A program made the translations under genes and the position numbers. This document shows, one piece after another, positions 23,757 through 36,100 of a stretch of DNA of 64,000 nt. Below the pieces are notes generated by a model. That model searched no databases and was not told where the DNA came from. It worked only from the letters and a program-made list of their open reading frames with translations. Location: positions 339,170,793 to 339,234,792 of the forward strand of contig NC_081408.1 of the NCBI RefSeq assembly GCF_030272615.1. Direction: 5' to 3'. The first letter of the stretch is position 1, and each line of letters begins with the position of its first letter. The DNA comes from Cryptomeria japonica (lineage: Eukaryota; Streptophyta; Pinopsida; Cupressales; Cupressaceae).

Positions 23757-24480
23757 TACTAGTATATCTATATTTAGAAAATATAGGTAAATTATGTAGA
23801 GATATATCTTATAATAGAAAGGAATCTGATGACTGCAACAATATTAGTAGTATACAAGAGTTTCAAAATATGGATAATAATAGAGTTGCTTAAGTATGAC
23901 ACTCTTCCACTATCATTTGAATGTAACGGTTTCATATAGTTGGAGACAAGTGGCGAGGGTTCTATTTTATTTGGAGTAATTATGCCGTTATGCCGAGAGG
24001 CATCTACAATGACATCAAAATGTCTGTAAACAAAAATTCAATTTTGAAACAATTTGACATGCAAATGATGGGTAAATGCATGAAATATGCCATCTTTTAG
24101 TTTTTGTGGAGGTATTATTTTATTACTCCAAATTAAATAGAACCCTCGCCACTTGTCTCCAACTATATGAAACTGTTACATTCAAATGATAGTGGGAGAG
24201 TGCCATAATATTTAAAAGGGAACAATCAATAAAATCAAGGAGCGTACTAATATTGTTGCAATCGTCAGATTCCCTTCTATTATTAGATATCTCTCAGCAT
24301 AATTTACCTATATTTTTAAAATATGGATATACTAGTAAAATAACACTTCCACAAAAATCAAAAGATTGACATATTTCATGCATTTACCTGTCATTTGCAT
24401 GCCAGATTGTTTCAAAATTGAATTTTTGTTTATGGACATTTTGATGTCATTGTAGATGCCTCTCGTCATAATAATTATAT
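23757..24480. repeat. Composite inverted repeat with order A-B-A'-B'
   Basis: Segment A (about 23757-23970) recurs inverted at about 24115-24340, including GGAGACAAGTGGCGAGGGTT and its complement. Segment B (about 23975-24115), containing GAGGCATCTACAATGACATC, recurs inverted at about 24345-24475. The middle of A is diverged between the copies. The order is not that of a simple hairpin (A-B-B'-A'). No transposase is seen. A foldback or MITE-like origin is possible. Confidence 0.8.
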
Positions 24481-25329
24481 TGGAATTTTTTTTTTGTTTT
24501 TTTGGATTGAGTTGCATATACATTAAGTGTTATTTGGTCAAAATTTAACACATTCGTGGAAATTCTCGAGCTATTAATATTAACAAATTAGTGAAGCTTA
24601 AGGAGCAATACCATATCAACAAAATAATTTAGTCAATACACATCTTATGTGGAAGAAATTCTATTGATCTAAGTAGGAGAACTTTTGGATAGAAACTAAA
24701 ATCAATGCATTTAAGTGTAGAAAACACACAAACACGAGATTTAAACATGGGAAACTCTTAAAGGGAAAAACCCTTCAATAGAAAGTGCCACTTGTCTTTT
24801 TATTTAAAATTAAGAAAGCTTACAATATAAAAGGAGAATCCTCTTGTGCTCTCAAAGACATTTGCAACTTACTTCCTACAGGAATTTTAGTAGTATATAC
24901 ATATCTACAAGTAACATCCTACTTTTAATCCATCCCAAGTGTAATATATATCTAGGCATACAACGGTAGATCTAAAAACTTGCTTACCAAGTTTCCTAAT
25001 CAATACAACCAACTAGGTTTATTCATAGCTAACACCCAAGATTTACAGTAAATCTTGAAATGACACTTAATAAATTTTGTGCTTATGGTGTCATGCCTTT
25101 ATGTAGTTCACTTACATGCATTAAGTGCTTTTTTCAAATATTACATACAACAATCTTTAGGAAAACATTGAGTAATGCAAAGTGTGGTATCACATCTAAA
25201 GGTGAACCAAAACTTTTAAAAATAAAATTCGTGCAAGGTGCATAAAACCTTTCCGAACATTCTCTAACTTGTTGCATGCATTTCATGAAGGTCAAATATA
25301 GACAAAATGAACTAGTTGCTAAAGGGAGA
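24481..25329 (-). other. Non-coding, possibly a decayed Copia LTR
   Basis: It follows the Copia RNase H relic on the minus strand, where the 3' untranslated region and LTR should be. The string GGGAAACTCTTAAAGGGAAAAACCC at about 24748 is of a type common near the R/U5 part of Copia LTRs. No clean borders were found. Confidence 0.35.
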
Positions 25330-25800
25330 GATCCCCATAGTAGTTATACACAATAAGAACTTCTCTCTACTTCTTGGTTTCAATAGCGAGTCTACAAAAT
25401 TATCCAAAGTGTTCACCTTCTTAATCAATGCTCTCTTTTCCTCCACCCCGTCGTGAGCTAAATTGTGTTGCACATTAATTTATTTTGTTTGCACATGAAA
25501 AGTTAGGTTCTGGCCAAAATGATAGCACTTTGACTATTACAGTGGATCCTCATTGACATTTGTCTCAAGAAAACATCTGAATATAATATTTAAAGCCATA
25601 CTACCTCTTTACAAGTGTGATTAACTACCATGTAATCAAGTTCTATATTCAAAAGAGAATTCACAACTATCTCTTGCTTGAATCCAACTTATCACACCAC
25701 CAAATAGGATAACTACATAACCATCGATAGATCTTTTGTTATTTGCATAGCTTTCCCAATCTACATCAACAAACCCCTGGGTATGTGCAGGATCATGGTG
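25330..25800 (-). pseudogene. Ancient Ty1/Copia RNase H relic
   Basis: Minus-strand fragments read GFVDVDWESYANNKRSIDGY and GGVISWIQARDS, then DNA-binding-tail motifs similar to NVQHNLAHDGVEEKRALIKK and NTLDNFVDSLLKP. These are the order and spacing of the Copia RNase H C-terminal half, with many stops and shifts. It is much more decayed than the plus-strand Copia at 11331. Confidence 0.65.
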
Positions 25801-26140
25801 TGCCAAAATAGGCCCTTAAGTGGCAATGAAATTTCAGAAAATCAGAGTTATGCAACTTGACATGAAAATTTGAATAAGTTGTGAACAATATTTTTAAAAT
25901 ATGTAAGAAGAGAATCTATAGAAAATTGAATTTATTTTCTAAGCTACTAGTTGTTTTTTGAAAAAAAAAAATCCTATTTGATGAAAATTTTAAATTTCAA
26001 TGCAGTGGTACTAAAATTTCAGGAAAAAGATAAGAAGTAGACATATGTCTGACCACCCTAATCACAATCAAAACATAATATTTTTTTATAATATTTATAA
26101 TATAAGTATTAGACTCATGTCCACATGTGACACATTTTTT

Positions 26141-26360
26141 TACACTAATACATTTGGCCTAAAATTCCGATGGAGGTTTCCGACGGAGAAGGTATATTGT
26201 GTTCAAATTTGATTTTTTTTGAAAAAATGCCCACTTTTGTTGGAATTCCGATGATAATGCAACATTTGGTTTCGATGGAGAAGGAATTGGCAATGACATT
26301 TGTGTTTTTTTAGAAAAAGTGCCCGCGTTCATTGAAATTCTGACGACTGCAGGCATTACT
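26141..26360. repeat. Two diverged ~100-bp repeats, possible CACTA-type subterminal remnant
   Basis: The motif TTCCGATGGAGGTTTCCGACGG at 26165 and related copies (GTTTCGATGGAGAAGG at 26269) recur with TTTTTGAAAAAATGCCCAC-type segments at about 100-bp spacing. CCGACGG-type strings downstream of CACTA resemble the subterminal repeats of CACTA transposons. No transposase or second terminus was seen, so this is tentative. Confidence 0.35.
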
Positions 26361-27348
26361 TAAAAAAAGAAGAAAAGACCAAGTCATTTCATAGATCCCG
26401 CCTCTTCGTCCAGTCGACTTCTACCATTACAAAATCCTGCCTCTTCATCCCGCCTCTGCCATTACAAAATCCCGCCTCTGCAGGGAACCTGTGGGTTTAA
26501 TTGTCAGCTATCCTAGCTATCTACTACTAGTGCTCCAGCCGCGGAATGAAGTGGTTCCTCCCATGCCGATTCCGGTGAAAGAATCCAGATTGATTACGTG
26601 CTCAAGAAGTCACAAGTGGGGGTCTAGTAAGTCGAGAAGTTATTGTTGGGCCATCCCCCGATGAACACGAAGGAGGGAGACTGACATATGTTCCCTGCAG
26701 ATTTAATCGTTGCAGGTTGTAGGAATGGTCAGCTATTGTAGCGCCGCTTTCCTTTCCTTTCACATTTGAGCCAAATGATGTGTTTGTCAGGACAGCCATT
26801 TCAATTATCATTGCTTCACTCTAAATTGGGCATTACAAGATCTGGTTGAAGAAAAAAGGTAGGGTATAATCAGCAAATTCATTGTTATACATATTCAAAT
26901 ATTTAGATTCAAAGTTTATTATAGATTTATCAGATTAATTGCCAATAGCAGAGATGGTGAGAGGTTTCTGTAATATGATATGATCGATTCAAAAGAAGAA
27001 TTTCTTACAAGACCTAAACCGTTGAACAATCCTACAATCATGTATTAATTAAACACTGCATTTTAAATAATGAACAATATAGTAAGCCTGAAACATATTA
27101 ACACTACTTTCCTTATTTAAAATATATCCTAATTAAGGAGAGGGATGACCTAAACCTGCATGTTCGAGTGCCATTATGTAAAATATATCCTAATTATGGA
27201 TGCTAGTATATATGGTTGTGACAGAAAATCCCTGTTGCGGAACCGTGAGAGCATTGTGTAGTGATCGAGTGCTACTTTTTGTCGGTGTTTTGGAAGGGAG
27301 CATAAGTGTACCATTAGGAAGGTGGTATAAAATGGAAGCTGAGAGGTA
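26361..27348. other. Intergenic with short direct repeats and one weak ORF
   Basis: Repeats of CCCGCCTCT and CCATTACAAAATCC type occur at 26396-26480. A 69-codon minus-strand frame at 26602-26811 has no recognisable domain. AAATATATCCTAATTA occurs twice (27119 and 27180). It forms the left flank of element B's insertion site. Confidence 0.4.
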
Positions 27349-27353
27349 TAAGG
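27349..27353. repeat. Left target-site duplication of element B (TAAGG)
   Basis: TAAGG immediately precedes the 5' LTR and is matched exactly by TAAGG right after the 3' LTR at 43535-43539. This is the 5-bp duplication typical of Ty3/Gypsy integration. Confidence 0.95.
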
Positions 27354-28132
27354 TGTAGACACCTAAAATTGTCATGTCTAATTAAATAAATATTTTATTT
27401 ATTTAATTATCTAAGCCTAATTCTTCTATTAATTAAATAAATCTTTATTTATTTAATTAATTCATTTATCCTCTTCTAGCCTTATTTCTCATTTAAATAA
27501 ATACATTTATTTATTTAAATTATCCTTTTCCTAAATTAAATAAATATCTTATTTATTTAATTGATCCCACTTCTACTATTAATTAAATAAATGTTTATTT
27601 ATTTAATTAATTCATTATCTTTTTCTACACATGACACATGTCATTCATCTCTTAATTCCTACACTACCTACCTCTTTCATTATTTTGGTATTTCTTCTAC
27701 CTACCCTCTAATCCTAGCCGACCTCTCTTTTTACACCTCTCAATCTTAACCCTCCATTTCTTATTGTGTCTTCTATTTAAGGAGATGCTTCCTTCATTGT
27801 CAAACCCTAATGACTAATGACTGATTTTGGAGTACTTGGCTACACTACGATCCTACTTGCAACCACATTCCGTTCTTTGTTGAGCTCTTGTGCATATAAA
27901 AATCTGAGAGCAAATATATCAAGCAAGATCAATGGAGATAGGAAGAATGGAGATCAAAACCCTATTGGACATGTGATGGTATAATCTTTGTGATTTTGAG
28001 TTATTTGCATTGTCTTAGGTAATCTTCATATGTTATGGTGGATCTTTGTTCATTGTTAGGCTAGGGTTTAGTGGTTGGATTCATTTAGCCTTTCAATATT
28101 GTTATTATTGTTATCCATTTTCACCATACACA
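27354..28132 (+). repeat. 5' LTR of element B (779 bp)
   Basis: Begins TGTAGACACCTAAAATTGTC and ends CACCATACACA. The first ~260 bp hold five AT palindromes of the AATTAAATAAAT...ATTTATTTAATT form. The probable TATA box TATTTAAG at 27775-27782 is TATATAAG in elements A and C. Compared with the 3' LTR I see about four substitutions and no length change. Confidence 0.95.
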
Positions 28133-28135
28133 TTT

Positions 28136-28153
28136 TGGCACGCCCGGTGGGAC
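28136..28153 (+). other. Primer binding site of element B
   Basis: TGGCACGCCCGGTGGGAC, three bases after the LTR. The TGG start fits pairing with a tRNA 3' end. I did not assign the tRNA. Confidence 0.8.
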
Positions 28154-28240
28154 TCTTGCCCCTTTGCATTTAACATTTTTGTTGCAGATTTTGCATTTTT
28201 GAAGTTGCAGATCGGACAATTTTCGACGACATTTTAGGTT

Positions 28241-28502
28241 TTTCCGCGTCTGCGAGCGTTCGGATCGCGTTTTTGTGTTTCAGAAGCGTCTGCAATATCG
28301 TGAATCGCGTCTGTGTTTTTGTCAGAGTTTATTTTGCAGGTTTTTGGAGCCGCGTCTGTGAATTAAAAACGCGTCTGTGTCGAATCTTCCCCCGTCTGTG
28401 TTCGGAAAAAACGTCTGCGTTCTGTGAGCGCGTCTGTGCATCACAGAACCGCGTCTGTGTCATACAGATGCGTTTGTGTCTGGTATAACTGCGTCTGTGC
28501 TT
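28241..28502 (+). repeat. CGCGTCTGTG motif cluster 1 in element B leader
   Basis: About eleven copies of a degenerate CGTCTGTG/CGTCTGCG core occur in about 260 bp, most as CGCGTCTGTG, at irregular spacing of 15-35 bases. Intervening bases are not conserved, so this is a dispersed motif cluster and not a regular tandem repeat. Confidence 0.85.
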
Positions 28503-29702
28503 TCTGTTTTGCAATTTTCAAATTTTTCTTTGATTCGGGTTTTCGGATTTTATACTTAGGGTTTCAGATCTGGTTTATTTTCGGCTAACCCTTGCAGATC
28601 TAGCTAACTAAGTTTGTGCAGCTTGCTTTGGAGGCAAAAACGTTTTTGTTGAAGGCCCCTTTTTCACAAAGCCTTTTGGGTTTTCTAAAATTTACCTAAC
28701 TTGTGTTCTTGCAGGAAGGGGTTATCATTTGAAACAACCCAAACTACTAACAATTTTGTTGTAGGGCCTTTGCTAGGGTTTTGTAATTTTGTTGTGTGCC
28801 TTGTTTTCATAGATTAGCAAACACTTCCATTGGTGCACTAAAATTGAATCATTGTCTTTTGTGTCTTGAGCAATAGGCTCTTTTTGTTTAATCTTTAGAG
28901 GGCCTGTCTTCCCGTGTGGTCATTAGGGCTACTAGTGAGAAGAGGACGACCCAAGTGGTAGCGAGGAAAACCCACCTCATCCGAACCACTATAATCAAAT
29001 GTATTCATGGTGAAAACTATGAATAACGTGTGCTGATTAGTTCATACCGACACTATGTCTCCCCATAAACCCGTTTGATCAAATTTATTTGATCATTTGT
29101 AGGGCGTAACCCCTACCGGCTGGGAGCCTTCTGTATTTACAGAGCTGAAAGTGCCGCATGTATGGCCACACGAGCGGATGCCCTTACTAGCACCTTTTTG
29201 TTTTAGAAGCCCAAATCCTTCTAGTTGTTGGGGCAGGAGGTCGGACCTCTGGTAGCGGCCCACACACATACGGTTCTTAGTAGAGATACAAAGTTCGCCA
29301 TGGGGAGTTTTCATGGGGACTGATGCTTGGCTGACCCGAGAAGTGAGTGCCAAGGGTGGAGCCAGTGAGGTCAAGCATCTAAGTATCCGCTCTGAATAGC
29401 GTAGCCTCGGGGGTAAAACCCTATGTGGGATCAACAACTATTGTCTTGGCCAGCCCTAAGATTTGTGCTTGTCTTATCCTAAGCACTCAAACATTCAAGA
29501 CTAAACAACAAAACATTGTGTCTTTTGTGTCTTCAAGTGTATGCAAAACTTTTTACATCAAACAACACACTTTTGGAGTCTAGACAGTTTGCAAACATTG
29601 AGTCATCAACATTGTGTCCTCTTGTCACGAAAAACAGTCAAACAGTCGGATTTGGTCACAACAAAACAACTTCACAGATTGAAAAAATTGCACGAAGTTT
29701 AC

Positions 29703-29852
29703 AGAAACGCGTCTGTGTCTGTTTTAACTGCGTCTGCGTAATCTAAGCGCGTCTGTGAAGGGCAGAATAGCGTCTGTGTCCAACAGAGAAGCGTCTGTGT
29801 CTGGAAATCGCGTCTATGAAGCATACAGAGGCGTCTGTGTCAAGAATTGAAA
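29703..29852 (+). repeat. CGCGTCTGTG motif cluster 2 in element B leader
   Basis: About seven copies of GCGTCTGTG or close variants in 150 bp, in the same orientation as cluster 1 but 1.2 kb downstream, beyond the conserved leader block. Element C has the same two-cluster arrangement. Confidence 0.85.
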
Positions 29853-30336
29853 ACTTTAACAGTCCAGCAAACAAAGAAAATCAGTTTCGGAATACTTGAG
29901 CTTCCTAGGTGGTCTCTTCAGGTTTCATCTAGCATTCAACCTGTCCTTGGGTCTCATATAGTCCATCATTGCTTTACATCTCATTTTACATTCATACTTG
30001 TCTAAAAAACTTGAGTCAAAAAGGTCACTTGCTTGTCCTCACTATACTCTTTCAACACACTACATACAACTACACTTTGCTAAGTGGTCCCTCATCAAGG
30101 TTTCTTACCTTTGGGTCTCATTTGGTCTTACTTAGAGTCAAGGTCAGCTTACCTCATCAAGAGAAATGATCCTCTCTTTGGAAGTCACACCTACTCTACT
30201 ACTTACATACTTGGTCTTACACTTTGGACATTACAAGTACACCTCAAGATTCATTTACATTCCATACAACTCTTGGTCTTCCATACTCTTTTCACTTTTC
30301 ATCTAGTCTCTCACATCTTGGTCAAACACCTAGTTC

Positions 30337-32634
30337 ATGGTTGAAACCCGCCTTCAAAAATCTAGGAGAATAGCTAAAGAAGCTCAAGAGTCCGCAAACA
30401 TGAGTTCTTATGAGTATGACAATGATTTATTCTACAATCCTGAGCACACTACATTACCAGACATGAATGTTTATAGAAACAATCCAAATGTGGAAAGCGC
30501 AAATACTATAAACAACAATGCTACACACAGTGACAATGTTGACAACTCTTCAATACTATCAGCAGACATAGAAGAATCCATAATGAATCCTCATTTCAAT
30601 AGATTGGTTGAAGAGATAATGAAGAGGGATAGACAATACTTCTTACACATGATGGCACAAAGTGGAGCTAAAATACCTCATGATTTTGACATGTCTCAAA
30701 TAATGGAACATAGACCTTCACAACAAACTCAACCCAACATGGAGCAAAGGAGACCAAATAGTGGAGGAAATAGAGGACCGAATAATATGATGCCTGAGTC
30801 ACCATCAGTTTTGCTTCAAAAACCAGCAATCCCACATACACAAGCTCAAACGTATGATACTTACACTCAAAGACCATCATGGAGGCCTTATGTAGACAAA
30901 TATGCACAATTACATGCTCAAGGTATGGATCAATCAAAAAAAGTGGATACTCAAAGGCATCCTCAAAATTTGGACATAAGGAAACCTCATGTCAAAATTG
31001 GGGGCAACACAATGGAAAATGAAATGCCTATTGAGTATGGTATATATGCACAAAACAGATATGGGGTCCCTCAACATGAAGTTATGCCAAGTGCTCCATA
31101 TATGCCGCAACAATATAGACCTCCATATGGACATGTCTATGATCAGTATCATCCATACATGCAACAAGCTCCTCCTCAAATGGGTGTTTCAAACATGGGG
31201 TATGCTACAAGAAATCAATCTCCTCCCAAGAATAATTTGGAACAACAAATTAGAGATCTACAAAAGAAGATGGAGGACATGAGTACACCAAAACCAACAT
31301 ACACTATGAGAGATATATGTCCTTATCCCTTTGATAAGAGCATTCCAATGCCTCCATTTCCTGCACACTTTGTGACGCCAAAATTTGACAAATATAGAGG
31401 GAGAGGAGACCCCAAGGCACACATAAGACAATTCTTCACAGCCTGCATTGAGGTAGCGGTAGAAGAAACATACTTGATGAGGTTGTTTCCACAAAGCTTA
31501 GGCGATCAAGCTATGGAATGGTTTTCTCAATTACCTCCCGGTATTAAGTCATGGGGTGACTTGGCAGAGGCATTCATTCAGCATTTCTCCTACAACATAG
31601 AAACAGATGTCTCAGTTACTACCTTGTGCAATACTAAACAAAAGGAAGGAGAATCTTTTGCAACATTTTTACAAAGATGGAGAAACTTAGCTAGCAGATG
31701 CTCTTGCGAAATCCCGCAGAAACAAATGGTGGAAATGTTCACACAAAATGTTAACAAGGCTATTGGCTATGATCTCAGAAAAGTTTGTTTATCTACATTC
31801 AAGGATGTTATTGAAAAAGGCCTAGCAACAGAAAAGGTCTTAATTGAACAAGGAGTTATCAAGATATTTAAAGAAAACAAAGATGACTTTAAAGGAAAGG
31901 ACAAACCAAAATTTTGGAACAAGAACAAGAATACAGTTAATGATGGCGTGGTTGATGCCAATACAGTGAGACCAAAGTTTATCTTTTCTGGATCAAGTTC
32001 TACAAACAATCAAGTGAACAATCAAACGACTTCTAAACCACGAAGGAAGTACACCCCATTGGGAGAACCACTTGAATCAGTATTCAAAAAGCTTGTGGTG
32101 AACAAAGTGATAAAAGTTCCAGATTTTCCTCCATATGAGCCAAAGGTCAAACCTAATTGGTGGAATGATGATGAGTTTTGTGAATTTCATAAGAGCAAGG
32201 GTCATAAGACAAGTAATTGCCATCGATTGAAGAACATTGTGCAAGATCTCATTGATAGAGGCGACATTGAGATTGAGGGACATTCATCTAATCAAGAGCA
32301 TGAGATGTTTAAGGAACCATTCCCAAAACACGACAAAGGAAAAGGCAAAGTCACAGATGATCAAGCCAATTACACTAGAGCACCTTACAATTATGATTCT
32401 ACTATCAATCACATCTCGATGGACAATCATATTTCTACTATTACTATCAAGAACAAAAATCCCGAGAATCCTTCTCAGAGACCCAAGATTGTCCTAAAGG
32501 GTGTGGGATCTTCCTCCGAGTCTACTTCTGAATGTCATGTTACAACTCGTCGAGGTAAGATTACGTTGCCAGGTGCCTCAACTAAGAATACCAATTCTTC
32601 ATCAATCAAGCCTGAGTATGACCTTGTAGAATAG
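30337..32634 (+). pseudogene. Element B Gag (765 codons, ends at TAG)
   Basis: Structural protein that would assemble the virus-like particle and bind element RNA. Starts MVETRLQKSRRIAK. Residues ~1-340 are low-complexity (Asn, Pro, Tyr, Met rich, with QYHPYMQQAPP). The gag core follows at ~355-510 (HIRQFFTACIEVAVEE, AMEWFSQLPPGIKSW, TFLQRWRNLASRC). A CEFHKSKGHKTSNCHRLKN segment near 610-630 is a variant zinc-binding motif. The frame is open to a TAG at 32632-32634 where element C has CAG; element A shares the TAG. Either the stop is a readthrough site of a sub-lineage or an inherited defect. Confidence 0.9.
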
Positions 32635-34191
32635 TTAGGGAAGACACCTGCGCTCATCTCCATTCTTGAGCTTCTACGCATATCCCCTTCTCATAAAGCT
32701 ATCCTTGACAAAATCTTGAGAGACACTGCCATCCCTACTGATCTGAATGTGGACTAGTTCCAAGCCATGGTGGGATACCTATCCGTTCCACACTCCCTCA
32801 CATTCACAGAAGCTGATGACGCCTCCATAAGTCAGCCACATAATGCACCATTACACATTGAAGCCTTCATACACAAACATCGAATAAAGCGAGTCCTGAT
32901 AGATGGAGGAGCAGGTCTAAACATTTGTACTTTGAGCACCATTAGACAATTGGGATATTCTGACAAAGCTGTGAATTCTACAAACCAAATCACCATCAAG
33001 GCCTATGATGATGAAGAGCATTCATCCAAGGGCACAGTTACCTTACCGCTAAGAATTGGGCCAGTCACAAAGGATGTGGTTTGTCAAGTCCTAGATCTGG
33101 ATCTCACATATAACATATTGCTAGGACGTCCTTGGATTCATGAAATGAGGACAGTCCCATCGACATACCATCAATGCATTAAGTTTCCTCATAATGGAAT
33201 CGAGGTAACGGTCAACGGTGATCCAAATCCGTTCATATATTGCAATAACTTGAGATCACATACTGAGACTATAATTCCCAGTAATCATGAGGCTACTCCT
33301 TCTTCGACATACATTGATCCTGAGTCATTAAAACCCTCGACATCCAAACAAGGTGAACTTAGAAGCAAGTTTCAAGACAAAGGCATGGGAGAATACACTT
33401 TGAATCAGACAATGTTTTTACGACAAGTCATGAGTTCTCCAAAAGAATATGGGAGGCCACATCCTAACAAACAAATCTCCATCATGATACTCAAATGGGA
33501 TCCTACTACCTTTCAAAGATGGGGTGAACTAGAAGAGGAAAATTTATACAAAATGCTCTACAAAGATGTTGAAGAGGACACACAAGATCAGATTATTATA
33601 CCCTGTGAGAACTATGGCAAAGGCTTCAAAATTCTACAAAGATTCGGGTATGATGGAAAAAGCCCTCTCGGGTTACGCAAAGAAGGCGTCATGGAGCCCT
33701 TACAACCTGAGTTAACTACAAGAAGGGAATGCTCAAAGGGACTTGGTTTTCTGAATTCCAAGATACATAATAAAAGAACAAAAGAGGCATCACGAATCAA
33801 AGTTACCGAAATTCATGGAGAGGACTACTATTCCACAGATTCTAATGAGTGGGAATGGGGTTCAGACAAATCCTCCAGTGACTATGAGCTCACCGAGACA
33901 TTCAGAGAACCAGATGAACCCACAAAAGAGGAGGAATTTTACAAAAAGTTCAGAGTTGGTCAAGAACCAACCCATAAGGATCCCACACAGTCTTCGTTTC
34001 AAGGTCCTAGGTTGAAATCACATAGGATGAGGACACCTGTCCCTGAAGGCGCTACTAGTGACGATAATTTGGATTCACTCGCGATCGAAACTGATGAGGA
34101 GAGTACCATCGATGACCTCGATGATTGTCTTGACATACCTGAATATAACCACATCTTCACTCTTCGCCCTGCAAACTCTGAAAAACACTAA
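32635..34191 (+). pseudogene. Element B protease and G-patch domain
   Basis: Retropepsin-like protease in frame with gag: RVLIDGGAGLNIC carries the catalytic Asp, and NILLGRPWIHEM follows. Near 33615-33755 a G-patch-like glycine pattern appears (YGKGFKILQRFGYDGKSPLG then SKGLGF). G-patches after the protease are known in some retroviruses and plant retroelements and bind RNA or helicases. A TAG at 32755-32757 replaces Gln (CAG in A and C). Near 34180 one extra A in an A-rich run shifts the frame relative to element C, moving RT to the next frame. Confidence 0.85.
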
Positions 34192-36100
34192 AGAACTTCC
34201 CCTTGTTCACCCCCAACTCATTGACTGGGATCATGAAGGACCAGCACAATTTGATACATTTCAAAATGACGAAGCTATTATCGACTATCTTGGCATACGA
34301 GATGATCTTCCCCCTGGAGACCACAAAGCAGGATACACCATAGAACTCAACAACATGGCATATTTTGGTGAGGGTGTCGGGCCTTCTAGTCGCAAAAATG
34401 TGAAAATAAGAACAAATCAAGGGTCTTATGGCGAAAACCACACTGTGGCATTATCTGACTCCAAAAAAGTAAAAAGAAAGGACGTATCTGAGGGCGAAAA
34501 CCTCTCTGAGGCACCCGAAGATGGAAGGCTCGACATTCTCCCAGCATCATATGAGGAAAAATCATCCATGTTGGTAGAGGAGACTATAAAGACAAACATT
34601 GGTATGGAAGAGGTTCCACACAACATATTCCTGGCTCAATCCTTGACAGAGTCTGAGAGGGCAAAATTCATAAGCTTCTTCAAGGAACGACAAATCAACT
34701 TTGCATGGTCATACGCTGATATGCCGGGATTAGACCCGGATCTAGTAATGCATCATTTGACAGTCAAACCGGGGGCAAAGCCAGTAAAACAGAAATTAAG
34801 GAAAATGCACCCGCAAGTGGCATTACTAGTCAAGGCAGAGCTGGAAAAATTATTGGATGTCGATTTCATATGCCCAATTGATTATCCCAAATGGATCTCC
34901 AATCTAGTACCTGTCAGTAAACTAGATTGCAGCATAAGGATATGTACAGATTTCAGAGACATCAACAAAGCTTGTCCGAAAGATGACTTCCCATTACCAA
35001 ACATTGACTTGATCGTTGATCTCACAACAGGTCATGAAATGCTATCTTTAATGGACGGATTTTCTGGATATAATCAAATCAGGATTGCGCCTGAAGATCA
35101 ACATAAAACATCATTCACTTATCCATGGGGAACCTTCTGTTGGAATGTCATGCCTTTTGGGCTGAAAAATGCAGGCGCTACTTATCAAAGAGCGATGACC
35201 ACTATTTTTCATGATCTCATGCACATAACAGTGGAAGATTATGTTGATGATCTCTTGGGAAAATCAATAGACAGAGATACACACTTGGACATACTTTCAG
35301 TTGTCTTTGATCGGCTGGAAAAATACAAAGTAAGATTAAATCCAAAGAAATGTGTCTTTGGAGTAACCTCAGGGAAGCTCCTAGGATTCATTGTGTCTAA
35401 AAGAGGAATTGAGGCCGATCCAACAAAAGTCAAGGCTATCTTGGACATGCCGCCGCCGAGGAATATCAGTCAACTTTGATCTTTACAAGGGAGACTCCAA
35501 TCCATACGAAGATTCATAGCACAACTTGCAGATAAGTGTAATCCTTTCCAGCACCTGCTACACAAAAACATCAAGTTCAAATGGGATGAGAACTGTCAAC
35601 AGGCTTTTCAGGCGCTCAAAGACTATCTTTTGAACCCACCAGTTTTGATGCCACCAATTCTAGATCAACCTTTGTTACTCTACATATCAGCTACTCCAAC
35701 GGCACTGGGAGCACTCTTAGCACAACAAATACCTGACGGCAAGGAAAAAGCAGTATACTATATCAGTCGCACACTGGTGGGATATGAGCTAAATTACACA
35801 CCAATCGAGTGTGCCTGTCTCGCTGTGGTCTTTGCTTCACTAAAATTATGCCATTATATGCTCACTCACAAGACTAAGTTGATTGCCAGAATTGATCCAC
35901 TAAAATATCTTCTCAACAAAGCTACACTTACTGGGCGGCTGGCCAAGTGGGTAATGATTCTGAGTGAATTTGACATCGAGTACGTAGACAGAAAAGCAAT
36001 AAAAGGACAAGCAATTGCAGATCAATTGGCAGATGCTCCCATGATAGATGATGTTCCTCTACAGTCAGAATTTCCAGATGAAGCAATTTTAACAATATCA
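34192..36100 (+). pseudogene. Element B reverse transcriptase and RNase H
   Basis: RT motifs in order: FICPIDYPKWISNLVPVSK, ICTDFRDINKACPKDDFPLP, LMDGFSGYNQIRI, TFCWNVMPFGLKNAGATYQR, the catalytic YVDDLL, and LGFIVSKRGIE. RNase H of the RT-linked type follows (KFKWDENCQQAFQALKDYL, LLLYISATPTALGALLAQQ, YYISRTLVGYELNY). One frame spans from the shift near 34180 onward. A TGA at 35477-35479 replaces an Arg codon (CGG in C). Motifs fit the Tat side of Ty3/Gypsy; no chromodomain is present. Confidence 0.9.

Larger units (their letters stand above)
28154..30336 (+). other. Element B leader with conserved block and acceptor-like site
   Basis: Non-coding leader. Two clusters of the CGCGTCTGTG motif flank a block at about 28620-29470 that is closely conserved in A and C. 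That block contains an acceptor-like CTTGCAGGAAGGGG near 28711, GTTTGATCAAATTTATTTGATC near 29071, and a GC-rich segment at 29093-29437. The long leader may be partly spliced, as in Ogre-type elements, but no donor was established. Confidence 0.7.

Noticed and set aside
26602-26811. 69-codon minus-strand frame
   Set aside because: No domain, no homologue known to me, no splice or promoter context; could be chance.
28241-28502. CRISPR-like array
   Set aside because: Motif copies are short, degenerate and irregularly spaced, and the window is plant nuclear DNA.
29093-29437. 114-codon antisense frame conserved in B and C leaders
   Set aside because: B/C differences are mostly amino-acid changing and the frame is broken in A; the conservation is at nucleotide level and the region is leader.
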